Shown here one piece after another: positions 54,709-63,008 of a DNA stretch of 64,000 nucleotides (within the stretch, counting starts at the first letter, position 1; each line of letters starts with the position of its first letter). The notes beneath the pieces are model-generated. The model did no database searches and had not been told where the DNA came from. It was given only the letters and a program-made list of their open reading frames with translations. This DNA is from Thermoplasmatota archaeon (lineage in GTDB: Archaea > Thermoplasmatota > Thermoplasmata > UBA10834), in contig JAHIRF010000002.1 in assembly GCA_018818785.1 (NCBI GenBank), positions 62,001 to 126,000 on the forward strand. The letters are read 5' to 3'. Both the position numbers and the translations under genes were made by a program.

Positions 54709-55980
54709 TCAGTGCTTGTCGTAATGCTTTCGTCTCTCGGCCCTTGCGTTCCCCTCGGGTATAAGTGCGAATTTCTTACCCGACAGAACACCCGCGACAC
54801 CTTCTGTGCTCTCTATATTGCTATAATCCTTGCACATCTTGCAGTTGGGCGGACATGTGCTGACTCGGTCCTTTGGCTCGGGGTACTGGAAAGTGCCTCC
54901 CTCGTAGTTCCTTAGCACTATGCGTTTGTCTGACATGCTTACGAAGTAATTGGGACTCAGCGGGATCTTCCCTCCGCCACCGGGGGCATCGACTATGAAC
55001 AACGGTACCGCATATCCCGAAGTGTGCCCTCTCAGGGCCTCTTGGATCTCCATACCCTTAGCGACCGATGTCCTGAAGTGTTCAATCCCTCGGGACATGT
55101 CGCACTGGTAGTAGTAGTATGGTCTGCATCTCATTTTGACGAGTTCGTGGACCAGTTTCTTCATTATCGTCGGACAATCGTTTATTCCCTTGAGAAGAAC
55201 GCTCTGGTTTCCGACAGGGATACCCGCGTCTGCAAGCCTCTCCACAGCAGCCTTCGCCTCTGGGGTTATCTCCTTGGGGTGGTTGAAGTGAGTATTGAGC
55301 CAGATGGGGTGGTACTTCTTCAGCATATCGCATAGTTCGGGTGTTATCCTCTGGGGCAGGACGCATGGCGTCCTACTTCCCAGTCTCACGATCTCGACAT
55401 GATCGATTGCCTGCAGCCTTGATATTATGCCTTCCAGGACCTTGTCGGACACGGTCAGTGGGTCTCCGCCTGAAAGCAATACGTCCCGTATCTCTTCGTG
55501 CTCTTCGATGTATTTTATGACGGCGTCTATCGTGTTGGAATCTCTTTCTGTATCCGTCTGGCCTGCGAGCCTCCTCCGGGTGCAGTGCCTGCAGTACATG
55601 CCGCATTGATCGGTTATCAGGAAGAGCACCTTGTCGGGATATCTGTGGGTCAATCCATGGACGGGTGAATCTATGTCTTCGAACAGCGGGTCCTCCATGT
55701 CGTCGTCGCTGAAATCGATCTCCTTGGCCGTCGGGACCGCCTGCAACCTCACAGGACAATGCGGGTCGTTGGGATCCATGAGTGTCGCGTAGAACGGCGT
55801 TATTGCCATCCTGAGAATTCTCAATGAGTCCCGGACTCCCGCCTCCTCCTCCGGGGTGAGATTGATCACTTGCTTCAATTGATCGACGCTAGTGATCCTG
55901 TTCCTCAACTGCCATTTCCAATCGTTCCATTCCTCGGGGGTGACGTCCTTCCATAGAGGGATGTCCTTGTAAGACCGCAT
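54709..55980 (-). CDS. kamA: Lysine 2,3-aminomutase
   Basis: The 423-residue radical SAM enzyme converts lysine to beta-lysine. Visible: the cluster motif CGMYCRHCTRRR (C-x3-C-x2-C), VLLSGGDPLTVSD, RLGSRTPCVLPQRIT, the PLP-binding region VDAPGGGGKIPLSPNY, and the C-terminal Cys pair STCPPNCKMCKDY. Length and motifs match KamA/AblA rather than the shorter EpmB. In archaea it can make the osmolyte N-acetyl-beta-lysine or start lysine fermentation. The N-acetyltransferase AblB is not adjacent. Start ATG 55980 with GAGGT upstream. It diverges from the thiolase operon. Confidence 0.93.
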   Translation of the reverse strand: MRSYKDIPLWKDVTPEEWNDWKWQLRNRITSVDQLKQVINLTPEEEAGVRDSLRILRMAITPFYATLMDPNDPHCPVRLQAVPTAKEIDFSDDDMEDPLFEDIDSPVHGLTHRYPDKVLFLITDQCGMYCRHCTRRRLAGQTDTERDSNTIDAVIKYIEEHEEIRDVLLSGGDPLTVSDKVLEGIISRLQAIDHVEIVRLGSRTPCVLPQRITPELCDMLKKYHPIWLNTHFNHPKEITPEAKAAVERLADAGIPVGNQSVLLKGINDCPTIMKKLVHELVKMRCRPYYYYQCDMSRGIEHFRTSVAKGMEIQEALRGHTSGYAVPLFIVDAPGGGGKIPLSPNYFVSMSDKRIVLRNYEGGTFQYPEPKDRVSTCPPNCKMCKDYSNIESTEGVAGVLSGKKFALIPEGNARAERRKHYDKH

Positions 55981-56173
55981 GAGCACTACCTCGTCAAATG
56001 TTCGAGTGACTCAATATTAGACTCCGTATTTATCATCTGCTCAGGCTATCGTCGAACTTGTTACGAACGTCGTTCACAGAATACGAAAAAGGGAACATGT
56101 GACCACACATAACCATACGGATTCGTAAAGCGTTGTCTAAAACGGTTCAGAGATGTCATGTTATTCACCAATG

Positions 56174-56182
56174 GTTATATAG
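56174..56182 (+). promoter_or_regulatory. TATA box of the thiolase operon
   Basis: GTTATATAG, about 120 nt before ATG 56297. The predicted leader is about 95 nt. The 5' gap shared with kamA has a second minus-strand TATA-like GATAAATACG at 56025-56034 for kamA. Confidence 0.5.
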
Positions 56183-56296
56183 CCGAATCCGTGTTTCGAA
56201 AAATTGCCATACCAGACTCGCAGAATGGCTGCTGACGACCAGTCGCACAAGATAATGCGCGCGGCCGGGCTTGGCGAGCAATGCGAGGGACTTAAC

Positions 56297-57463
56297 ATGA
56301 GGAAAGTAGCGATTGTCGGAGCGGGGCAAAGCAAGTACGGTGAATTTCCCGAGAAGGGGATAAAGGAACTCTTCTTCGAAGCGTACCAGGACATGGCTTC
56401 CAGTGTGGATAAGAATTACGACCCCAAACTTGTCGAGAGTGCATACATCGGCAACCTGGGATCTGGCGGATTCCAGCTGGGAAACATGTCCGCGCTCGTA
56501 GCGGAATACGCCGGACTGCCATACATACACACAGTCAGGATTGAGAACGCATGCGCATCAGGCGGCTACGCATTGGTGGCCGCAATTATGGACGTGTTGT
56601 CGGGCACCCACAAGATGGTCATTGCTGGTGGCGTCGAGAAGATGACCGATGTTTCGGGTATGAAGCAGAAATATTGGCTGGGGGTGTCCGGAGATACTGA
56701 GTACGAGAGACTTGCCGGGACGACCTTTGCTGGTCTTTACTCTCTGATAGCCCACAGACACATGCACGAGTTCGGGACCAAGAGGGAGCACCTGTCGATG
56801 GTGGCCGTGAAGAACCACAAGAACGGTGCCCAGAACCCGAAGGCCCAGTTCCAGAGGGAGATCTCACTGGAGCAGGCGATGAAGTCTCCAATAGTGGCAT
56901 ATCCACTGAACCTGTTCGATTGCTGCTCGACGACGGATGGTGCGTCTTCCGTCCTTGTCTGTGACGCTGAGATCGCGAAGCAGTTTACCGACACGCCGAT
57001 ATATGTAACAGGTTTCGGCACATCCAGCGATTACCTGGCAATACATGACAGGGCTAGGACGGTCACTCTGGAAGGCAGCAGACGGGCAGGGGAGCACGCA
57101 TACAAGATGGCGGGCAGGACCCCGAAGGACATGAACCTGGCGGAGGTCCATGACTGTTTCACGATTGCAGAGCTCCTTGCAACCGAGGACCTAGGTTTCT
57201 GCGAGAAGGGCAAGGCGGGTCAATTCATTGAGGAAGGCCACACCCAGATAGGTGGCGATATGCCGATTAACCCGAGCGGAGGCCTCAAGTCAAAGGGGCA
57301 CCCAATTGGCTCCACCGGAACGGGACAGGCATACGAAATGTTCAACCAGCTACGTGGAAAAGTTGAGAAACCGGTCCGTCAGGTCAAGGATGCCGAGATA
57401 GGGCTTATACACAATGTCGGCGGGTCCGGCGGTACTGTGTCCGTCTCTATAATGGAAAGGTGA
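56297..57463 (+). CDS. Thiolase (SCP2-type acetyl-CoA acetyltransferase)
   Basis: The 388-residue protein starts MRKVAIVGAGQSKYGEFPEKG. The nucleophilic Cys is in IENACASGGYALVAA, the His in EVHDCFTIAELLA and the second His in NPSGGLKSKGHPIGSTG. Start ATG 56297 follows GAGGGAC. Archaeal thiolases of this type form complexes with HMG-CoA synthase and DUF35 protein; genes for both homologues follow directly. It probably condenses or cleaves acetoacetyl-CoA. Confidence 0.93.
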   Translation: MRKVAIVGAGQSKYGEFPEKGIKELFFEAYQDMASSVDKNYDPKLVESAYIGNLGSGGFQLGNMSALVAEYAGLPYIHTVRIENACASGGYALVAAIMDVLSGTHKMVIAGGVEKMTDVSGMKQKYWLGVSGDTEYERLAGTTFAGLYSLIAHRHMHEFGTKREHLSMVAVKNHKNGAQNPKAQFQREISLEQAMKSPIVAYPLNLFDCCSTTDGASSVLVCDAEIAKQFTDTPIYVTGFGTSSDYLAIHDRARTVTLEGSRRAGEHAYKMAGRTPKDMNLAEVHDCFTIAELLATEDLGFCEKGKAGQFIEEGHTQIGGDMPINPSGGLKSKGHPIGSTGTGQAYEMFNQLRGKVEKPVRQVKDAEIGLIHNVGGSGGTVSVSIMER

Positions 57464-57469
57464 ATCTAG

Positions 57470-58486
57470 ATGGCAATAGGAATATCTGGATACAGCGTAT
57501 ATGTCCCGAGGCTCAGGATCAAGAAGGAAGATTATGCCAAGGCATGGGGATCATTCCAGGCACCAGGCGTGAGTGAGAAGTCCGTGATGAGCTTCGATGA
57601 GGATGTGCTCACGGCAGCCGCGAAAGTCTCCAGAACGGCCCTTGCATCAGTCCCCATAGGGCAAGAGAAGGTAACGCGATTCGCCCTGGCATCCACCTCC
57701 GCGCCGTATCTCGAGAAGATGCTCTCGGGGATGGTAGTTGTGAACGTAGGGATGCCGAGTTCGACTTTCTGCAGTGATCATACCTCATCTACGAGGGCCG
57801 GCACTGAGGCCATGATATCCGCCTTCGAGCACTTGAAAGCCGTCCCGAGCGGGCTTGCGGTAGTCGCTGCTGCAGACGCGCCAAAGGCGAGCATGTGGGA
57901 TTCCACCGAGCATGCACTGGGTGCCGGAGCAGCCGGTTTCGCGCTCTCATCGGATGACCTCATCGCAGAGTTCGAAGGCTCTGCATCTTTCGCCATGGAA
58001 CACTTCGGAGAGCGCTTCAGACCGTCGAACGAGGATATGATCATAGACTTGGGCGTGAAGAAATTTTCACAGAAGGCGTTTGTAAGTGCCACGACGAAGG
58101 CGTGCTCCTCGCTGATGAAGAAGATCGGGTCAAAACCTGAGGATTATGCCCACGTCGTCATTCAGCAACCAGATGCCAAGACCCCGGCATCTGTCGCAGG
58201 CAAGATGGCCTTCGATGCTACGAAGCTCGAATCTGGTATGATATCCACAAGCCTTGGAGACCTCGGCGCTGCATCCACACCCGTTGGGCTAGTGTCAGCA
58301 CTCGAGGCGGCGAAGGTAGGCGAGAGGATCATGGTCGTATCCTATGGCTCCGGTGCAGCCAGCGATGCCCTGAGCTTCAAGGTAGTGAGTGAGAAGAAAA
58401 CGAAGCCGAGTTTGAAGGAACAGCTCGAGAAGAAGGAGTACATCGACTACATCCAGTACCTCAAACTCAAGGGAGCGCTAAAGTGA
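57470..58486 (+). CDS. HMG-CoA-synthase-fold protein with substituted catalytic residues
   Basis: The 338-residue protein aligns with archaeal HMG-CoA synthase along its length (GISGYSVYVPRLRIKKEDYAK at the start, VVSYGSGAASDALSF near the end). The three catalytic residues are changed: Glu (in GSESHPY of the family) is Thr76 in ASTSAPY; the nucleophile Cys (in ACKAGT) is Thr108 in SSTRAGT; and His (in HQPNGK) is Gln232 in IQQPDAK. A Cys at 101 is near but not at the nucleophile position. So it should not form HMG-CoA by the normal route and may be a scaffold in a thiolase complex, or bind acyl-CoA only. The genome therefore needs another HMG-CoA synthase. Confidence 0.8.
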   Translation: MAIGISGYSVYVPRLRIKKEDYAKAWGSFQAPGVSEKSVMSFDEDVLTAAAKVSRTALASVPIGQEKVTRFALASTSAPYLEKMLSGMVVVNVGMPSSTFCSDHTSSTRAGTEAMISAFEHLKAVPSGLAVVAAADAPKASMWDSTEHALGAGAAGFALSSDDLIAEFEGSASFAMEHFGERFRPSNEDMIIDLGVKKFSQKAFVSATTKACSSLMKKIGSKPEDYAHVVIQQPDAKTPASVAGKMAFDATKLESGMISTSLGDLGAASTPVGLVSALEAAKVGERIMVVSYGSGAASDALSFKVVSEKKTKPSLKEQLEKKEYIDYIQYLKLKGALK

Positions 58487-58497
58487 GGTGAACAGAT

Positions 58498-58923
58498 ATG
58501 GCACATGTTTCAGTCCCAATGTATTGGAGGACCATCCCCCAAAGGTACAAGATGATAGGCCAGAAGTGCAAGAAGTGTGGAGCGGTCAACTTTCCCCCGA
58601 AGGGTGTGTGCAAATACTGCAACGCCTCTTCAGAGTTCGAGGAGATCCAGCTCAGTGGAAAGGGCAAGATACACACCTTCGTGCTGATAGGGGCCGGCGG
58701 TGCTCCACCAGAGTTCGCAGAACAGATGAGGGCCGGCGGGTCCTATCCCGTCGCGATCGTCGAGCTCGCGGAAGGAGCCAAGGTCATCGGTCAGATGACC
58801 GATGTCAATCCGAAAGATGTCAAGTTTGACATGCCCGTCCGTGCTGAGTTGAAGAAGGTCTACGTCGAAGAGGGCGTAATCAGATATGGTTTCAAGTTCA
58901 CACCTGATTTGGAGGGGAACTGA
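58498..58923 (+). CDS. DUF35 OB-fold/zinc-ribbon acyl-CoA-associated protein
   Basis: The 141-residue protein has an N-terminal zinc ribbon (QKCKKCGAVNFPPKGVCKYC) and a C-terminal OB fold (VAIVELAEGAKVIGQMTD). In archaea DUF35 proteins bridge thiolase and HMG-CoA synthase in one complex and channel acetoacetyl-CoA. The gene follows the thiolase and the HMG-CoA synthase homologue, which fits such a complex. It is followed at once by the CoA-transferase gene (TGATATG). Confidence 0.92.
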   Translation: MAHVSVPMYWRTIPQRYKMIGQKCKKCGAVNFPPKGVCKYCNASSEFEEIQLSGKGKIHTFVLIGAGGAPPEFAEQMRAGGSYPVAIVELAEGAKVIGQMTDVNPKDVKFDMPVRAELKKVYVEEGVIRYGFKFTPDLEGN

Positions 58924-58924
58924 T

Positions 58925-59842
58925 ATGGATTCCACGAAATTGATGACAATGAAGGATGCTGTGTCCAAGTTCGTCAAGGATGGAGATGCGGTGTACCTGG
59001 CCGGGTTCACTCACATGATCCCGTTCGCTGCAGGACATGAGATCATCAGGCAGAAGCGTAAGGACCTGACATTATGTAGGGCGACTCCTGATATCATCTA
59101 TGACCAGATGATTGCAGCAGGCTGTGCCAAGAGAATGATGTTCAGCTATGCAGGAAACCCTGGCGTGGGCTCACTCAGATGCTTCCGAAGGGCCCTCGAG
59201 AAGGGTGTCCCGAAGCCCATCGAGATTGAGGAGTATACTCACTTCGGTCTTTCGGGGAGATTGTTTGCAGGAGCTACCAAGATGCCATTCCTCCCGATGA
59301 GGACAAATTTAGGCTCGGACCTTCCCCCAGAGAACCCTATGATGAAGACCATCAAGAATCCGTACACGGGCGAGGAAGTCTCGATCGTTCCGCCATTGAA
59401 CCCGGATGTTGCCGTAGTGCATGTGCAGAGGGCTGATGCGAAGGGCAACTGCCATATCTGGGGCATAACTGGCGAGCAGAAGGATGCGGCGTTCGCTGCC
59501 AAGAAAGTCATCATAAGCTGTGAGGAGATCGTGGACGAATCTGTTATCCGATCGGACCCGAACAGGACTCTGATACCAGATTTCGTCTCGCATGCCGTAG
59601 TATGCGAGCCCTGGTGTGCCCATCCATCATATACGCAGGGATATTACGACAGGGACAACGAGTTCTACATGCAATGGGACGACATCACGAAGGAGCATGA
59701 GACGACTATGAAGTACCTGGATGAATGGGTGTACGGAGTAGAGGACCGAGCTGCATACATGAAGAAGCTCTCGTCCGAGAAAGTGTTGAAGCTCCTTCCA
59801 AAGGCCGCTTACAGCGCGCCTGTGAACTATGGGAGTGTTTGA
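58925..59842 (+). CDS. CoA-transferase subunit A (glutaconate CoA-transferase-like)
   Basis: The 305-residue protein is a family I CoA-transferase alpha subunit (GctA-like). Visible: DAVSKFVKDGDAVYLAGFTHM, NPGVGSLRCFRRALEKG, and PPLNPDVAVVHVQRADAKGN. Start ATG 58925 follows GAGGGG. With subunit B it moves CoA between carboxylates, perhaps glutaconate, acetoacetate or a 3-keto acid. The exact substrate cannot be read from sequence. It is in the middle of the thiolase operon. Confidence 0.88.
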   Translation: MDSTKLMTMKDAVSKFVKDGDAVYLAGFTHMIPFAAGHEIIRQKRKDLTLCRATPDIIYDQMIAAGCAKRMMFSYAGNPGVGSLRCFRRALEKGVPKPIEIEEYTHFGLSGRLFAGATKMPFLPMRTNLGSDLPPENPMMKTIKNPYTGEEVSIVPPLNPDVAVVHVQRADAKGNCHIWGITGEQKDAAFAAKKVIISCEEIVDESVIRSDPNRTLIPDFVSHAVVCEPWCAHPSYTQGYYDRDNEFYMQWDDITKEHETTMKYLDEWVYGVEDRAAYMKKLSSEKVLKLLPKAAYSAPVNYGSV

Positions 59843-59855
59843 GGAGGTCATGAAG

Positions 59856-60617
59856 ATGACAGATGTTTCACCAAGCGAGCTGATGGTAATAGTCGCTGCG
59901 AGGGAACTCAAGGACGGAGAGTCTGTCTTGGTCGGTGTCGGAATACCGAACCTCGCTGCCAACCTCGCGAAGAAGCTGCAGGCACCGGGACTCAACATGG
60001 TATACGAATCCGGCGCAGTCGGATCCAACCCGAGCAGGATGCCCTTGTCGATAGGCGACCCATGCCTTGTGACTGGTGCGAAGAGCGTATGCTCTATGTA
60101 CGAGCAGTTCGCATATTATCTCCAGGGCGGGAGAATCGATGTAGGTTTCCTAGGAGGGGCTCAGATCGACAAGTACGGCAACATCAACTCGACGATAATA
60201 GGCAATTACAAGACCCCGAAAGTGAGACTACCAGGAAGTGGCGGTGCTTGCGATATAGCCTCGAACGTGAAGAAGATCATAGTGATCACCCCCCATGAGA
60301 AGCGCAGATTCGTGGAGAAGGTCGATTTCAAGACGAGCCCCGGCTTCATGGATGGAAAAGAATCCTGGAAGAAGCTGGGACTTCAGGGCGGTGGCCCATA
60401 TGCGGTCGTCACCAACCTAGGCACGATGAAGTTCGATGAGGTCACTGGAGAGATGACCCTCGTATCCTTGCATCCGGGTGCTACCGTTGAGGTGATCAAG
60501 GAGAACACCCCGTGGGATCTGAAGATCTCGCCGAAACTGGAGAACACGCCACCACCGACCGAGAGGGAGATCTCTACACTGAGAGCGCTCGATCCGGATA
60601 ACATCTACCTTGGGTGA
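59856..60617 (+). CDS. CoA-transferase subunit B (glutaconate CoA-transferase-like)
   Basis: The 253-residue protein is the family I beta subunit; the catalytic Glu lies in MVYESGAVGSNPSRMPLS. GRIDVGFLGGAQIDKYGNIN and PGSGGACDIASNVKKI are typical. I chose ATG 59856 with GAGGAGGT 8 nt upstream; this ribosome-binding site overlaps the end of subunit A. The gene pair encodes one enzyme. Confidence 0.88.
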   Translation: MTDVSPSELMVIVAARELKDGESVLVGVGIPNLAANLAKKLQAPGLNMVYESGAVGSNPSRMPLSIGDPCLVTGAKSVCSMYEQFAYYLQGGRIDVGFLGGAQIDKYGNINSTIIGNYKTPKVRLPGSGGACDIASNVKKIIVITPHEKRRFVEKVDFKTSPGFMDGKESWKKLGLQGGGPYAVVTNLGTMKFDEVTGEMTLVSLHPGATVEVIKENTPWDLKISPKLENTPPPTEREISTLRALDPDNIYLG

Positions 60618-60623
60618 TCTCAG

Positions 60624-61991
60624 ATGCCTCCATATGACGCCGTGGCCGAATACAAGGCCAAGACGCAGAAGAGCGCAAAATGGTTCGAGTTCGCGAAGGA
60701 GTACCTGCCTGGCGGGGTGACGGGGAACGTGAAGTTCTATGCGCCATACCCGATATACGCGAACAAGGCGAAAGGGTCACACATCTGGGACCTGGATGGG
60801 AACGAATACATCGACTACATGCTGTGTTTCGGCCCGATGATACTCGGGCATGGCCATCCGAAGGTGCATGAGGCCATCATAAAGCAGCTAGAAACTGATG
60901 GAACGGCGATATTCGGTGCTCCACACGAGATGGAGGCAAAGATGGCGCAGCGCCTCGAGAAGATCTTCCCATGCGCAGAATATGTTCGTTTCACAAACTC
61001 TGGACTCGAGGCGACCCTTCACTCGCTTAGAATCGCCAGGGGATACAAGAAGAAGAACAGGATCGCTAAGTTCGAGGGGCACTATCATGGATGCTACGAT
61101 GAGGCGCTCGTGAGCCTGACCCCGAGCGAAGAGGTCGCTGGACCAGAAGCCGCGCCTCAGGCTGTCGCATGCTCTATGGGAACATCGGAATACACACTAC
61201 AGAGTACACAGGTGCTCCCGTTCAACGATATCCATGACACGATCCGACTATTGAAGGCCCACAAGAACGACCTAGCGGCCGTCATCATGGAACCGGTGCA
61301 GCGTGGTTTCATTGAAGGGGAGCCGGAGTTCCTTAAGGCGGTCCGTGAGACCACCACAGAGCTGGACATCGTACTCATATTCGACGAGGTCATGTCCGGT
61401 TTCAGGATGGATAAGCTCGGTGGGGCACAGACCATGGTCGGAATAACTCCGGACCTGATGTGCCTCGGGAAGATCATTGGTGGTGGATTCCCCTGCGGCG
61501 CATTCCTTGGAAGGGAGGATATAATGGATGTCGTCAACCCTGTCACCCGCGGAAAGGAGAACAGGGTGTTCCATGGAGGTACCTTCAACGGGCACCCGAC
61601 GATATTGGCAGCAGGCATGGCAACCATCGACGTGCTGGAGCAGCCTGAGACCTATCCGTACCTTATGAGGATCACGGACAGGTTCCAGGATGGATTGAAC
61701 GACCTGTTCCAGAGACTTGGATTCAATGCGAAAGGCATGGGTCCGGGGTCGACGTTCAATGTCCTGTTCGGCAAGGATGGTCAGAATCTGGACGATGTCC
61801 GCGATTACAGGCACACCCTCAAGGCGGATGAAACCGCACGGAAGAAGTTCGATTTCGGTTTGCTCGCGAGGGGTCTGCACTTCCATCCAGACAAGCCGTT
61901 CTACACATGCACTGAGCACACTGATGAGGACATCGACAACACCCTGGTAGTTGCGGAGGAAGTCCTCAAGAAGATGAAGTCTGCGATGTGA
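60624..61991 (+). CDS. Class III aminotransferase, glutamate-1-semialdehyde mutase-like
   Basis: The 455-residue PLP enzyme is of the HemL-like class III type: EYLPGGVTGNVKFYAPYPIY, FTNSGLEATLHSLRIARGY, the Asp in LIFDEVMSGFRM, the Lys in CLGKIIGGGFPCGAFLG, and FHGGTFNGHPTILAAG. HemL paralogues act as aminotransferases or aminomutases on beta- or omega-amino acids. The operon context (thiolase, CoA-transferase) and the divergent lysine aminomutase suggest amino acid catabolism, perhaps of a beta-amino acid, rather than heme synthesis. No other hem gene is nearby. Confidence 0.85.
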   Translation: MPPYDAVAEYKAKTQKSAKWFEFAKEYLPGGVTGNVKFYAPYPIYANKAKGSHIWDLDGNEYIDYMLCFGPMILGHGHPKVHEAIIKQLETDGTAIFGAPHEMEAKMAQRLEKIFPCAEYVRFTNSGLEATLHSLRIARGYKKKNRIAKFEGHYHGCYDEALVSLTPSEEVAGPEAAPQAVACSMGTSEYTLQSTQVLPFNDIHDTIRLLKAHKNDLAAVIMEPVQRGFIEGEPEFLKAVRETTTELDIVLIFDEVMSGFRMDKLGGAQTMVGITPDLMCLGKIIGGGFPCGAFLGREDIMDVVNPVTRGKENRVFHGGTFNGHPTILAAGMATIDVLEQPETYPYLMRITDRFQDGLNDLFQRLGFNAKGMGPGSTFNVLFGKDGQNLDDVRDYRHTLKADETARKKFDFGLLARGLHFHPDKPFYTCTEHTDEDIDNTLVVAEEVLKKMKSAM

Positions 61992-62022
61992 GAATGGAAC
62001 GCGGGTTCGAGGGTGGCGGCTG

Positions 62023-62886
62023 TCATACCTCGACCGTCAACTTTCCTTCAAACGCTTTCTCTGCGGGACCGGTCATGACCGCTCTCGCATTTTCATCGAT
62101 TTCTATGACGAGCATTCCGCCTAGGGTCTTGACGTTGACCGGGCCTTGCTGTATCCTATCAAGCATCAACGAGGCTGCTGCACACGCAGTCGAACCAGTC
62201 CCACAGGCCATGCTCTCATTGTAGACTCCACGCTCATATGTCCTCACACTTATATCGTGAGCTCCTGTGATCTGGACATAGTTGATGTTCATCCCCTTCG
62301 GGAATCGTTTCCTGTCGCTATTGACATGCGTTCCGATCTCCACCATCGGGACCGATCTGATGTCATCTGTGAAGATTATTATGTGCGGCTCGCCAGTATT
62401 AAGAAGCGATGCTTTGATAGTAGAATCGCCAATCGATAGGTCTATCGACATCATGGAGTCCTCCGGGTCGCCTTGGTCTGTGATATACTGGGCGAGATCC
62501 TTCCGTTGGGTCCTGACCAATCCCATATCCACCCTGATCCCTTCAGGTGTGCGCTCGGCATGTTTGACGCCGTCTTTCGTCAAGACATCGACAGCAGTCA
62601 TGTCGAGCTTCTCCATGAGAAACGCCGCCACGCATCTGAGTCCATTCCCACACATATCTGCCTCGTTACCCGCGGGTTCGAACAGGCGCATCGATCCGTC
62701 CACTCCGGGAGCTTTCTCGACGAAGAGCACTCCATCTGCGCCTACCCAGAAATGTCTGTCCCAAAGGAACTTCGCCATCTCGCTTCGGTGGGCATCAGGT
62801 ATCCTGTCATCATCCATCTCATCCTTGAGGATGAAATCGTTTCCACAGCCCTGATATTTCTCGAAACGGAACTCGTACCTCATCAT
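62023..62886 (-). CDS. dapF: Diaminopimelate epimerase
   Basis: The 287-residue protein converts LL- to meso-diaminopimelate. Both catalytic cysteines are present: DMCGNGLRCVAAFL and ESMACGTGSTACAAASL. The N-terminus (FEKYQGCGNDFIL) is typical. It serves lysine synthesis through the diaminopimelate route. It is on the opposite strand to the thiolase operon, 31 nt from its end. Confidence 0.94.
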   Translation of the reverse strand: MMRYEFRFEKYQGCGNDFILKDEMDDDRIPDAHRSEMAKFLWDRHFWVGADGVLFVEKAPGVDGSMRLFEPAGNEADMCGNGLRCVAAFLMEKLDMTAVDVLTKDGVKHAERTPEGIRVDMGLVRTQRKDLAQYITDQGDPEDSMMSIDLSIGDSTIKASLLNTGEPHIIIFTDDIRSVPMVEIGTHVNSDRKRFPKGMNINYVQITGAHDISVRTYERGVYNESMACGTGSTACAAASLMLDRIQQGPVNVKTLGGMLVIEIDENARAVMTGPAEKAFEGKLTVEV

Positions 62887-63008
62887 GTCGATTAACGTGG
62901 AGATATGATATAATCCTTGCCAGAGCGACGAACTGTTAAATAATCAGCTCAGAATGACATAGAATACTGAGATCCTATCTCCCTAGGACTGGTCTTTGGA
63001 GGCATCTT

